From: Chrysochromulina tobinii
Lineage: Eukaryota > Haptophyta > Prymnesiales > Chrysochromulinaceae
Length of the DNA stretch: 31,194 nucleotides
NCBI GenBank assembly: GCA_001275005.1
Contig: JWZX01001332.1
Coordinates: 1 to 31,194 of the forward strand
Direction of reading: 5' to 3'
Both the position numbers and the translations under genes were made by a program. Positions within the stretch are counted from its first letter, which is position 1; each line of letters starts with the position of its first letter. Positions 9,766 through 18,872 of the stretch are shown piece after piece. The notes beneath the pieces were generated by a model. It was not told where the DNA came from and did not search any database. It saw only the letters and a program-made list of their open reading frames with translations.

Positions 9766-11958
9766 ATGGAAAGGGCTGCGAATTCGGCGATTCTGGCCGT
9801 TCCGCACCGGCGCTCATCGCAGCTTGCCTTCCGTGGCATCCCATCCAAGGGCGCCACCGGCAACGCCGAGGCCACGCTCCGACTCTACGGTGGCGGCACC
9901 GCCCGTGACACATTGCTCTCTCAGCAGCCGGCGCCCAAGCCGTTCTCGCCAGAGGAGCCAGCGCCAGCGCCGTATGGCGCGCCCGCCGTGGCCGGGCCTG
10001 CGCCTGCCGCGCCCAAGTTCAACCTGCACCAGCTACGCCTCAAGCACGCGCGCGAGCAACCGATCAGCATGGTGACCGCCTATGACTACCCGAGCGCGCG
10101 CATCGCCGACGGCGCGGGCGTGGACATGCTGCTCGTGGGGGACTCGGTGGGCATGGTGGTGCTCGGGCGCAAGGACACGACCGAGGTAACTATGGACGAG
10201 ATGGTGCACCACTGCCGCGCCGCGGCCACGGGCACGAGCCGCGCGCTGCTCGTAGGCGACCTCCCCTTTGGCTCGTACCTCACGGCGGAGGATGCGGCGC
10301 GCAACGGCGTGCGGCTTGTCAAGGAGGGGCGAGCGGACGCGGTCAAGCTCGAGGGAGGTGGGCGTGTGGTGCCGCAGGTTCGCTCGCTCGTCGATGCGGG
10401 AGTCGCCGTCATGGGCCATATCGGCCTCACGCCACAGTCGTACGCGGCCCTCGGCGGCTACCGCGTGCAAGGGCGCACGGGCGCCGAGGCGGCGCGCCTG
10501 TTCGAGGACGCACTCGCGCTGCAGGCGGCGGGGTGCTTCGCGATCGTGCTCGAGATGGTGCCCGCCGAAGTCGCCCAGCGCATCACGAGTCTGCTCGCCA
10601 TCCCCACGATCGGCATCGGCGCGGGCGGCGGTACCTCGGGCCAGGTGCAAGTCTTCCACGACCTCCTCGGGCTGTACGACCAAAAGGTGCCAAAGTTCGT
10701 GCGCCAGTTCAGCAAGCTCGAGCAGCCGATGCGTGACGCCCTCGCCCAGTATGTGCACGCTGTCGACGCGCGCGCCTTCCCACAGCCACGCCACACCTTC
10801 CCCATCAGCCACGAGCACCTCGGCGACTTTTGCCGCCGCGTCGGCCTGCCGCCGCCGCAGACGCCACCGCCGCCGCCGCCGGTGGCCAACAATGTCGTCG
10901 CCGATGGCCTTCGGGACGGCGCCCGGGATGGCGCCGCCCCCATCGTCGACGCACATGCCGTCTCGATCAGCACCAATGGCCTCACCCCAACCAACACCGC
11001 TGCGGCGGCGTCTACCCCGGGTCGCGCGGCGGTTGCGCTCGCGGGCGTGGGCGCGGACGGGCGCACGGCGCCCCAAGTCGTGAGCACGATCGCCGAGTGG
11101 CGCGCACTGCAAGCGCGCGGCGTCGTGCCACGCGGCGCTCTGGGCTTCGTACCCACGATGGGGGCATTGCATGAGGGACACCTGAGCCTTGTGAGACTTG
11201 CGCGCGAGCGGCACGAGCGCGTGGCCGTCTCCATCTTCGTCAACCCGAAGCAGTTCGCGGCACATGAGGACCTGGGCAAGTACCCACGCACCTTCGAGGC
11301 GGACCTCGAGGCGCTCTCGCGCGCCGGCGGCGTCGACTTCGTCTTCGCGCCGCGCGCCGAAGAAATGTACCCTCGCGGGCCGCGAGGCGCACGCCTCGCG
11401 CCGTTTGTCGACCTCGAGGGCGCGGACGTGGTCGGCGAGGGGGCGGCGCGCCCGGGCTTCTTCCGCGGCGTGGCGACGGTCGTGACCAAGCTGCTGAACA
11501 TCACGCAGCCCCGGGCCATGTACCTCGGCCAGAAGGACGGCATGCAGTGCATCGTGCTCCAGCGCCTCGTGCGCGACCTCGACTTCGACGTGGAGGTCGT
11601 GGTGGGACCGACTGTACGTGCGCCCGACGGCCTCGCCCTCTCGAGCCGCAATGTGTACCTGTCCGCCGAGGAGCGCGCGGCGGCGCCCGCCGTGTACGCC
11701 GCCCTGACTGCCGTCGCCGACGCGTATGCCCAAGGCGAGCGCTCGGCAGCTAGGCTGCGCGCGCGCGCCGCGGCCGTCATCGGGGCGCAGCCTCTGATGG
11801 CCCTCGACTACCTGAGCCTCGCGAGCATGCAAGATGGCCAAGAGCTCGAGGGACTGCTGGGCGGCAGCACGGGCGGCGAAGACGCCGCCGGCGTGCTCGC
11901 GGCGATCGCGGTGCGCCTTGGCAACACGCGCCTCATCGACAACGTGGTGCTCGCGTGA
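9766..11958 (+). CDS. panB-panC: Fused ketopantoate hydroxymethyltransferase - pantothenate synthetase
   Basis: One uninterrupted frame of 730 residues from the ATG at 9766 carries two enzymes of pantothenate (coenzyme A precursor) synthesis. Residues about 90-345 are PanB: MVTAYDYPSARIADGAGVDM, LLVGDSVGMVVLG (metal-binding Asp), VKLEGGGRVVPQV, GHIGLTPQS, the catalytic Glu in VLEMVPAEVA, and IGIGAG. A linker of about 90 residues rich in Pro, Ala and Asn follows. Residues about 445-730 are PanC: VPTMGALHEGHLSLV (HxGH nucleotide motif), SIFVNPKQF, GFFRGVATVVTKL, YLGQKDGMQCIVLQRLV and DGLALSSRN, ending in the usual RLIDNVVLA. Both halves look full length with their key residues. The first ~85 residues (many Arg/Ser/Ala) may target an organelle. 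PanE (ketopantoate reductase) is not in the window. Confidence 0.95.
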   Translation: MERAANSAILAVPHRRSSQLAFRGIPSKGATGNAEATLRLYGGGTARDTLLSQQPAPKPFSPEEPAPAPYGAPAVAGPAPAAPKFNLHQLRLKHAREQPISMVTAYDYPSARIADGAGVDMLLVGDSVGMVVLGRKDTTEVTMDEMVHHCRAAATGTSRALLVGDLPFGSYLTAEDAARNGVRLVKEGRADAVKLEGGGRVVPQVRSLVDAGVAVMGHIGLTPQSYAALGGYRVQGRTGAEAARLFEDALALQAAGCFAIVLEMVPAEVAQRITSLLAIPTIGIGAGGGTSGQVQVFHDLLGLYDQKVPKFVRQFSKLEQPMRDALAQYVHAVDARAFPQPRHTFPISHEHLGDFCRRVGLPPPQTPPPPPPVANNVVADGLRDGARDGAAPIVDAHAVSISTNGLTPTNTAAAASTPGRAAVALAGVGADGRTAPQVVSTIAEWRALQARGVVPRGALGFVPTMGALHEGHLSLVRLARERHERVAVSIFVNPKQFAAHEDLGKYPRTFEADLEALSRAGGVDFVFAPRAEEMYPRGPRGARLAPFVDLEGADVVGEGAARPGFFRGVATVVTKLLNITQPRAMYLGQKDGMQCIVLQRLVRDLDFDVEVVVGPTVRAPDGLALSSRNVYLSAEERAAAPAVYAALTAVADAYAQGERSAARLRARAAAVIGAQPLMALDYLSLASMQDGQELEGLLGGSTGGEDAAGVLAAIAVRLGNTRLIDNVVLA

Positions 11959-11972
11959 GGTGGGCGAGGCAA

Positions 11973-12000
11973 GGCAGCACCCCCTCGGCAGCACCCCCTC
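11973..12000. repeat. 14-bp perfect tandem repeat, two copies
   Basis: GGCAGCACCCCCTC occurs twice back to back, followed by a partial third GGCAG. It starts 15 bases after the PanBC stop codon, so it lies in the 3' UTR. Confidence 0.85.
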
Positions 12001-12201
12001 GGCAGAATGGCGACATTAAGGCGACACGCATGGCCGAAGTCAGCCGAGAGCATCGAGCATGGGCAGGTGCAGTGGAGGTGAAGCGCGGGTCGGCGCCCGG
12101 CGGGTCAGGAAGACGACCTGCCAGCGGCGACTGGAAAAAAAGGGACCGTCGTGGTACCAAATGTTACCAAATGTATCCCCATCGACCGGAAAAGCGGATT
12201 G

Positions 12202-12225
12202 GTGATAACGTTAGTGATAACGTTT
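12202..12225. repeat. 12-bp tandem doublet in AT-richer island
   Basis: GTGATAACGTTA is followed directly by GTGATAACGTTT. The surrounding 12150-12245 is the most AT-rich stretch between these two genes. Confidence 0.7.
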
Positions 12226-12886
12226 TAACGATCGTACTTCGTTAGCGGGCGATCCGCGTGTCCGATCTCGCATCTCCGCGGATGAACTCCCCGATCCCGC
12301 TACTGCGCACACGAAACCGGTTGACGGACGACGAACCGGCTGCTATCGACCGCGGGTAATACCGAAGTTGAGGAAACTGTACCGCGCACAGGCGTGGGGC
12401 TGTCGAACGACGTGCCGATGGGGCTGCGCGACGCCGACGGCCGTGGCCGCGGCGGCGGCGTGACACGTACAGCATCATCGAGCGTCATCAAGGGGACTCC
12501 AAGTCCAACTCGGAGGTCGACCCCGCACATATTGCCTAATCAGCTGTACGCCTGGACCGTCACGCGCATCACAGGAACCACAATGTCATCTCGCATGGAG
12601 CCGCGTCCCAATTCCCTCGGTGCACCCGGCTGTACTCCTGGCGCTCCCCACCACCACAGGCCTTCTGAGAGGTCATCGGCTTGATCGCACCGGCGCGAAT
12701 ACTCCACCACAGCCGCTCGAGCCCGCTTTCAAATAGAGTTAAAAGCGGCGCCTGAGATGGGCGTGCACATGGCGCAGAGCCTCCGAGGCTGCTGCCGCTG
12801 CTGGGACAAGTCGGCATCGGACAAGTCGGCAACTCCTTGCCCCCCATGCCTCGCCCCGCATGCCTTGCCACCAATCGGGCGGGACG

Positions 12887-14326
12887 TCACTGCTGCTCGC
12901 AGTACCGTCCCTCGGACCCGCTCAGCCGCGCGCTCTCGTCGCACTGGGCGTTGTAATGAGGGTCGTACTGGGCGTGGCCGCCGCCAAAGGCAGCCGCCAT
13001 CCAGTCTACGGCCCCCAAAGGTCTCGCACACGCGGCAAGCGGCGGTGGCGGCTCAACTGTCTCGGCCCGCGAGCCGACCGGCGAGGTGCTGCGCGAGGTA
13101 CCGTGCGAGGTGGTGCCACGTGGCGCGCCGCCCCGTGGCGGGAGGGGCGGCACATTGACGGCGAGGCCCAGCGAGGCAAACCAAGGGTGCTGTAACGCGA
13201 CGTGCGCGGGGCTGCGGTTGGCGACATCGACGACAACGAGCTCCTTGACGAGCTGGCGGGCGGCGGGTGGCGAGGCGGACGTGAAGGCCTCGTGGCTTGC
13301 ACGCACGATCCGGATGTTGAGCTGCTCCATCGACGATCCGCGGAATGCCGGCTTTCCCTCGAGCATCTCGAAGACGACACAACCAAACGCCCACATGTCG
13401 ACCAGCCACGCGAGGTAAGGTTCTCGACGCGATAGCTCAGGCGCCATGTACTGTGGCGAGCCGCAGACGGTCTTGACGCGCCGAGTACCGCAGTCGACTG
13501 CGAACCCGAAGTCGCAAAGCTTGATCGCCGCGTGCCCGGCATCCTCGAAGAGGATGTTCTCGGGCTTGATGTCACGGTGCGCGATGCCGTGGCTGTGCAG
13601 GTGACAGAGCGCGGAGCCGACCTGAGCGGCGATCTGGCCCGCCTCGCGCTCGCCCAGGCCGGTCGCATGCGGCCGCCCCGCCAGCTTACGCTGCAGCGAA
13701 CCGCCCGAGCAGTACTCGAGGATGGCATGCAGCGACGACTTCGTGTCGAGCAGCTCGATGATGTTGGCGACGTGCGCATGCGCTGTCGGCTGCAACGCGC
13801 GCAGCACATCGAGCTCGTTCTTCATCGCCTGCACGAGGTGGGGCTCCTTGGCGATCTTCTGCTTGTTGAACGTCTTGACCGCCACCTCGCGCTTCGTCGA
13901 CAGGTGCCGCGCCCGCGCCACCTGCGAGAATGCACCCTGTGCGATTGGGCTCATGGTCTGGTAGCCAAAGGGCGCGAGCGGGTCGGTGCCGCCCACGGAC
14001 ATGCGCCTATTCTGCGATGAGGACATCGACGGACGTGCGGACAGTGCGCGTCGCGGCGTCTGCGCCGCATAGGCCGCCGCCGCTGCTGCGATGCCTGGAG
14101 GACGATTGTTGATCTCCTTTGGCAACGGGCGGCGCGTCTCGTTGCGGCTGGTGAGCGGCGCGCGAGGCGTTCGGTGTGAGAGGTTACCCGGCAGGCCGAC
14201 ATCCGACGCTGCCCGGACCTGCATCACTCCAGTGCACGTGTGCCGCTCGTCGCAAGATCGGCCCAGTCCACCGCAGTTGAGCGATCGTTTGGTTGCTTCG
14301 CGGAAAAGGGAAATGACGAACGTCAT
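12887..14326 (-). CDS. Serine/threonine protein kinase (CAMK/SNF1-like)
   Basis: From the ATG at 14326 the protein has 479 residues. Upstream in-frame ATGs reach 14494, but that start would overlap the neighbouring flavoprotein gene; an ATG at 14224 is also possible. The kinase domain spans about residues 122-390: nucleotide loop IAQGAFSQVARAR, lysine in REVAVKTF, catalytic loop IAHRDIKPENILF, magnesium motif KLCDFGFAV, activation segment VKTVCGSPQYMAPEL, and YLAWLVDMWAFGCVVFEMLE. The Gly-rich loop lacks its first Gly (IAQG rather than IGxG); all catalytic residues are present. The N-terminus is basic and Ala/Ser-rich, and the tail after the domain is Pro/Ser-rich. The sequence resembles CAMK/AMPK-type kinases, but no regulatory domain is visible and the substrate is unknown. 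Confidence 0.88.
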   Translation of the reverse strand: MTFVISLFREATKRSLNCGGLGRSCDERHTCTGVMQVRAASDVGLPGNLSHRTPRAPLTSRNETRRPLPKEINNRPPGIAAAAAAYAAQTPRRALSARPSMSSSQNRRMSVGGTDPLAPFGYQTMSPIAQGAFSQVARARHLSTKREVAVKTFNKQKIAKEPHLVQAMKNELDVLRALQPTAHAHVANIIELLDTKSSLHAILEYCSGGSLQRKLAGRPHATGLGEREAGQIAAQVGSALCHLHSHGIAHRDIKPENILFEDAGHAAIKLCDFGFAVDCGTRRVKTVCGSPQYMAPELSRREPYLAWLVDMWAFGCVVFEMLEGKPAFRGSSMEQLNIRIVRASHEAFTSASPPAARQLVKELVVVDVANRSPAHVALQHPWFASLGLAVNVPPLPPRGGAPRGTTSHGTSRSTSPVGSRAETVEPPPPLAACARPLGAVDWMAAAFGGGHAQYDPHYNAQCDESARLSGSEGRYCEQQ

Positions 14327-14423
14327 CAGTACCGTAGCCGAGCGCGGGATGGTCACTCTGCACCGATGGACACTCAGCGGCGAGCTGCCGCCCAAAGAAT
14401 CTAAAGGATTGAGCGGCTCACTA

Positions 14424-16043
14424 CTACTGCTCAACGACTGCCCCGACGTCCCTCGCGATCTCAGTGCCCGCGCACCAGCTCGTCGCCCAGGCATTCAAGA
14501 AATTGTAGCCGCCGGTGATGCCATCGACATCGAGCACCTCGCCGGCGAGGAAGAGGCCAGGTGGCTCCTTGCACTCGAACGAGTGCGCGTGCAGCTGTGA
14601 GAGGTCGGCGCCGCCCGCGGTGACAAACTCGTCCTTGTTGGTCGACTTGCCGACGCCGCGCAGCTTGCTGGCTACGATCGCCTGCGCCACGCGCCGCAGC
14701 TCCACCTTGGGCAGCTGCGCCCAGGTCTTGGCGGGATCGACTCCCGCGCTAGTGACCAGGTTTGCCCACAGACGCTTCGGCAGCCCGACTGGACAGTATG
14801 AGCCAAGCGCCTTGTTGGGCGCCCGCGCGCCGAACCCGCGCAGCTCCTCAACAGCCTGCTCCTCGTTCAGGTGCGGCGCCCAGCTCACGCTCACCTCGGC
14901 GCGATACTGATGCTCCGCGAGCTCGCGCGCCGCAAATGCCGAGAGTCGGAGGCACGCGGGGCCCGAGAGGCCCTTGTGTGTGATCAAGACTGGACCGGTA
15001 GCCTCGAAGGCGGCGCCCGCGCCGCCGCCCTTGCGCCGACCGCCGCCGTGCTTGCGCCCGCCGCTGCTAGCGGCTGTGGTGGTGGTCGTGGTGGTGGCTG
15101 CGGTCGTCTCGCCGCCGCCGCTGCCGCTGCTACCGCTGCCGCTGCTACCGCTGCCGCTGCCTCTCGCGTCGGCGGCGAGGGCGTCGCTGTGGACACCTGC
15201 TTCCGCCTCAGCCTTGGCCTCCACCTCCGCCTCCACCCCGCCCTCCGCCCCGGCCGGCTCGTTGGGCAGCCAGCGCAGCCGCACAGCTGCCTCGGGCACG
15301 GAGATGCCCGCGAGGCCGCTAGTCACGTGGTTGGGCGCGAGGTCGAGGGTGAAGAGCGAAGGCACCGGAGGCACGATGCGTACGCCGAGGTCGGAAAGGA
15401 GCCGGTGGCCCTCGCGTGAGCCGCCCGTGGCAAAGAGCAGCGAGCGGCAGCGCACCACCTCAGAGCCGCCATCGGCCGTGTAGCACACCTCAAAGCGCTC
15501 CGCGGTGCCGCCTCCGCCGTCCTCGCCGTCGCCGTCGTCGTCGTCGCCGTCACCGAGCCGATGCACCTTGGTGACCTTGCAACGCGTGAGTACCTCCACC
15601 CCTGCCTTCCGCGCTGCGTCAGACAGGGCGTTCACGATAGTCGCACTATCGTCCGTCGTTGGGAACATTCGGCCATCGGCCTCCGTCTTAAGCTCCACGC
15701 CGCGGGCGCGAAACCAAGCGGCCGCGTCCTTCGCGCCAAAACGCTTGGTGAAGGTACCGAGCATTGCGCGCTCGCCGCGTGGATAGCCACTTGCAAGCTG
15801 TCGCACCTCCTTGGTCTCGTCGTGGCACACGTTGCACCGACCACCGCCGCTGATGCTCACCTTGGTCAGGCAGCGCGGCGAGGCCTCGAGCAGCAGCACG
15901 CGGAGTGAAGGCGCGAGCGACGCGGCTCGAATGGCGCCGAAGAAGCCCGCGGCGCCGCCGCCGATGACTACGAGATTCGCGGGTCGAATAGCAGGGCGCG
16001 TGGTGACGCCAGCGGCGAGACTAATCAGAACGAGGCTGTTCAT
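14424..16043 (-). CDS. HI0933/YhiN-family FAD flavoprotein
   Basis: The intronless frame encodes 539 residues from the ATG at 16043. A Rossmann FAD-binding motif (LVVIGGGAAGFFGAIRAAS, about 24-42), ISGGGRCNVCH (about 64-73), LLFATGGSREGHRLLSDLGV, PSLFTLDL, ITHKGLSGPACLRLS and the C-terminal GLFLAGEVLDVDGITGGYN are the hallmarks of the HI0933/YhiN (BaiN-like) NAD(P)/FAD-dependent oxidoreductases, whose physiological substrate is mostly unknown. The first 22 residues look like a short targeting peptide. Between the middle domain and THKGLSGP lies an insertion of about 80 low-complexity residues (alternating Ala/Glu, Gly-Ser, poly-Thr, Gly-Arg-Lys) absent from typical bacterial members; it should form a disordered loop. 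A CAAGTC-rich motif sits 11 bases upstream of the start. Confidence 0.9.
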   Translation of the reverse strand: MNSLVLISLAAGVTTRPAIRPANLVVIGGGAAGFFGAIRAASLAPSLRVLLLEASPRCLTKVSISGGGRCNVCHDETKEVRQLASGYPRGERAMLGTFTKRFGAKDAAAWFRARGVELKTEADGRMFPTTDDSATIVNALSDAARKAGVEVLTRCKVTKVHRLGDGDDDDGDGEDGGGGTAERFEVCYTADGGSEVVRCRSLLFATGGSREGHRLLSDLGVRIVPPVPSLFTLDLAPNHVTSGLAGISVPEAAVRLRWLPNEPAGAEGGVEAEVEAKAEAEAGVHSDALAADARGSGSGSSGSGSSGSGGGETTAATTTTTTTAASSGGRKHGGGRRKGGGAGAAFEATGPVLITHKGLSGPACLRLSAFAARELAEHQYRAEVSVSWAPHLNEEQAVEELRGFGARAPNKALGSYCPVGLPKRLWANLVTSAGVDPAKTWAQLPKVELRRVAQAIVASKLRGVGKSTNKDEFVTAGGADLSQLHAHSFECKEPPGLFLAGEVLDVDGITGGYNFLNAWATSWCAGTEIARDVGAVVEQ

Positions 16044-16054
16044 GAACGTGCAAT

Positions 16055-16087
16055 CAAGTCCAAGTCATGTCAAGTCAAGCTGTCAAG
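16055..16087 (-). repeat. TTGAC/CAAGTC repeat next to flavoprotein start
   Basis: Read with the flavoprotein gene this is CTTGACAGCTTGACTTGACA, then TGACTTGGACTTGA, ending about 11 bases before the ATG at 16043. The same TGACTTGAC core occurs upstream of the CUE-domain gene and the HSP70 gene in the same gene-relative orientation. It lies in the 5' UTR or core promoter. Confidence 0.6.
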
Positions 16088-16720
16088 GCAAAGGCAGCGG
16101 TAGTGCGGTACCGTTGCATACACCTCAATTCCTTATACTCGAGCCGCATGATGCGAGTGCGCAGAGAGTGAGGGCGCAGAGCGACCGAGGGCCGGCAGCC
16201 GTGGTGCCGTGCGGGCGCAGCAAGTGGCTCCAGACGGTGGGCCACAAGCCCCGCGACCAAGCGATGCAAGTCCCGCCCAAGTCAGAGCTAAATTAGCTAA
16301 AGTACAGCTGCATACGCTATTACTGATTACAGTATAGATATCACACCCGGTACCTCACACCATGATGGGTCCTCCCAGGGGCAGGGGGTGCGCCAGGGGA
16401 GAGCACAGTCAGCAGAGGCGACGAGGGCGGCGCGAGCGGGTGCCGGTTTGGGCGCCTTAACTCATATAACTTGTGTCGCGCAGGCTTACTGTTAGACCTT
16501 CACCTTCGTAAGTTGCACATCATAACAAAATCAAACAATGGCGGAACCGGAAGGGAGCAAGGGACCTACGGGGGGATGGGAATGCAATGAAGGCTGACCC
16601 CCGCGCGACTCGCGTAGTGAGGACCTGTTCTGACGGCGCGGTTCCTCGTCCCATTCGCATTCCATACATGTATTATCGATAACATCGTATTCCATACATG
16701 ATATTATCGGATCCATGAAA
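16088..16720. other. Intergenic region upstream of flavoprotein gene
   Basis: No gene is supported. It contains an AT-richer part (16290-16350 and 16460-16560) and ends in degenerate tandem repeats (16659-16727) that reach the stop codon of the next minus-strand gene. Confidence 0.5.
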
Positions 16721-16727
16721 TTATCGT
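16659..16727. repeat. Degenerate ~30-bp tandem repeat overlapping a stop codon
   Basis: ATTCCATACATG begins at 16659 and again at 16689, each followed by (A)TATTATCG. A shorter third unit (ATCCATGAAATTATCG) contains the TAA stop codon of the 16721-17389 gene. It is probably 3' UTR sequence of that gene. Confidence 0.65.
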
Positions 16728-17389
16728 GCTCCGCTGGCAGACTTATCGCGCATGCCCAGAACGCCCACTATGCAGCCATCTGACGCTCTGCCACCGTAAA
16801 CAACGATGCTCTGGTCGGCACCGATTACAAGTTCAAAGTGCTCCTCAAGTTCATCGGCGAGCACCTCGGTTGCATCGAGGATGGGTTGCATGCCGTCAGG
16901 TGGAGCTCGAAAGCCGGCGACACGCGCGCCATTTATCAGCTTCAGAGAGCCCTCTGCTAAGTCAGCATCAGGGCTACAGCAAAAGCCGACGAGCCGGTGT
17001 TCGTCGAAGTTTCGGGTGTATAACGAAGCGACATCGGGGCAGCCGAGAGCACTTAGACAGGCCTCGCCCACTTCCATATCTTCTGCTTCCGAAATGACGA
17101 TCGTCTGCGCAATCGATCCGCCACCGAGAGAAGCCGAATCGAGTGCTCCGTCGAGTGCAAGGGCTATTGAGTGAGCGAGCTTGGGCGCCTCGTCGAATGA
17201 GGCTGCAGGTTCGCAACGCCGCTTGTCGAGATACGCGGAGAGCGCGGTCGATGAGTATGGGTCATATACGTGGAGTCGCGATGCCATCGTAATGGTTGAC
17301 ACGCTCACGTGTCGCACAGGGGAGTGGCCGATGTGAAGTGCTGCTGTCGCCGAGGCCGTGGTCAGCAGAACCGAGCGCGAAGCCAACAT
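16721..17389 (-). CDS. Uncharacterised protein with probable targeting peptide
   Basis: From the ATG at 17389 the protein has 222 residues; an ATG at 17287 (MASRLHVYDPYSS) would give 188. The N-terminus (MLASRSVLLTTASATAALHI) is rich in Ser, Thr and Ala with few acids, like an organelle transit peptide. The rest is acidic and compact, with segments LAHSIALALDGALDSASLGG, QTIVISEAEDMEVGEACL, VGFCCSPDADLAEGSLK, EHFELVIGADQSIVVYGGRA and IVGVLGMRDK. The pattern of strands and helices could suggest a small alpha/beta fold of the roadblock/profilin kind, but I do not recognise the family and assign no function. The start lies about 200 bases from the divergent AlgH gene, so the two may share a promoter region. 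Confidence 0.6.
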   Translation of the reverse strand: MLASRSVLLTTASATAALHIGHSPVRHVSVSTITMASRLHVYDPYSSTALSAYLDKRRCEPAASFDEAPKLAHSIALALDGALDSASLGGGSIAQTIVISEAEDMEVGEACLSALGCPDVASLYTRNFDEHRLVGFCCSPDADLAEGSLKLINGARVAGFRAPPDGMQPILDATEVLADELEEHFELVIGADQSIVVYGGRASDGCIVGVLGMRDKSASGAR

Positions 17390-17591
17390 CGAAAATTCGT
17401 GCTCGCGTTCATGTTAATACACACAACACGTAACGAGCACAGCCAATGGTTGAAATCGAAAACCCAACACCGGACCGGCGTACGAACGGATGCGGTTAGC
17501 ACTTGCTCGGGGACTTTTGGACCCCCCTTGTCATCTGTGAACAGCAGCAACAGCCTTCTCGATCTCATGCCGGAAAGTGCTCGGAACACAC

Positions 17592-18821
17592 ATGCCGACG
17601 ACGGTGGCACCCACCCTGCTTCGTGCCATCCTTCGCAGTGCTCAACGATTTGACAAAAAGCCGGCCTACCGCGTACTGCTGTCTGCCCCGCGTGATCGTG
17701 ATTACGATCTGTGCATAGGCTCTTGGACGCCCATCGAGGCTGCAGTGGGGTCAGAGTCCTCGACTGCTGAAGCGGCGGCGGCCAGAGTCCTCGACGAGGC
17801 CGTGCGACACGTGTGCAGCGGCTCGCGTCTGTATCCGGGTGTCCCGCCATCTCACCCACCGTCCACCATGCTTCATGCAATCAAATCTGCCATTCGCGGC
17901 GCACTCAGCGATGGGAACGCGGCGCGGCACGTCGATGCTGGCTTCGCGTTGCTACGGCGGCTCGAGGCCAAGATGGCCATGGGCGACAAGATCCTGGCAC
18001 CAGACGAAGACCGAGCCGTTGGAAGCGATGGTGCCTCGTCCTGGTGCAAGGAGTACGAGGCGCCATGCCCACGAAGCCGCTCCCACCTCAACATCCCGGC
18101 GCCAGGCGACGTGCTCGTTTCGCACCCGCTGCTGCGCCGCGACGTCGTCCTCGTCCTCGCAGCTGACGGCCCCGACGGCTTCGCCATGGGCCTCGTGATC
18201 AGTGCGTGCCATGTCAGCAGCGTGCAGCGCACAAGCATGCGATCTCTGCGCGCTGATGCCTTTCTCGTCGACTCGCGTGCGTGTGTGTGCCAGACGCGCC
18301 AACGCCATTGCGGCTGGGCTCGTCGCCATCGACATCGAGCCGCGGCTGGTCGGTAGGCCCGCCGCCCAGGCCGAGGGGCGCCGCTATCTCCGGCCCGGCA
18401 GTCCGAGAGGTGCCAACATCGCAGCAGTGGACCACCGGGCGGCGCCAGCTGACGGACGAGCTCGCAGCCCAGCGTCGTGTGAGGGACGACGACCTCGGCG
18501 TCTTTGCGTCGCACGTGATCCATTCGGGCGGCCACGACGGCGCGGGCAACCTCACGATGCTCCACCCGTACGCGCAGGTGCGTGGCTGCGCGCGCGTGCA
18601 AGAGGGCCTGTACTATGGTGGTGATCTCGCCCATGCAGCTTCGCTCGTGCGCGAAGGGCGTGCGCACGAGGGCGACTTTCTGTTCGTCAAGGGGCGATAT
18701 GACTGGCGGCCCGCCGAGCTGCGAGGCGAGCTCGAGCTTGGCGAATGGGCACACGCTCCCCGGCACGCCCCGGCAGCCGCCGCTGCTCTTGCGGCGATAC
18801 GTCGCCCGCCGCCGACGCCGC

Positions 18822-18872
<51 letters not shown>

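Larger units (their letters stand above)
11959..12886. other. Intergenic region between convergent PanBC and kinase genes
   Basis: No gene is supported. It holds a 14-bp perfect tandem repeat right after the PanBC stop (11973-12000), an AT-richer island with two copies of GTGATAACGTT(A/T) at 12202-12225, and a GACAAGTCGGCA doublet near 12806. Confidence 0.5.

Noticed and set aside
10033-11994. 653-codon open frame antisense to the PanBC gene, and another of 440 codons at 10458-11780
   Set aside because: Third-position GC bias leaves antisense frames open. The predicted proteins are Arg/His/Ala-rich without domains, while the sense strand is a clear enzyme fusion.
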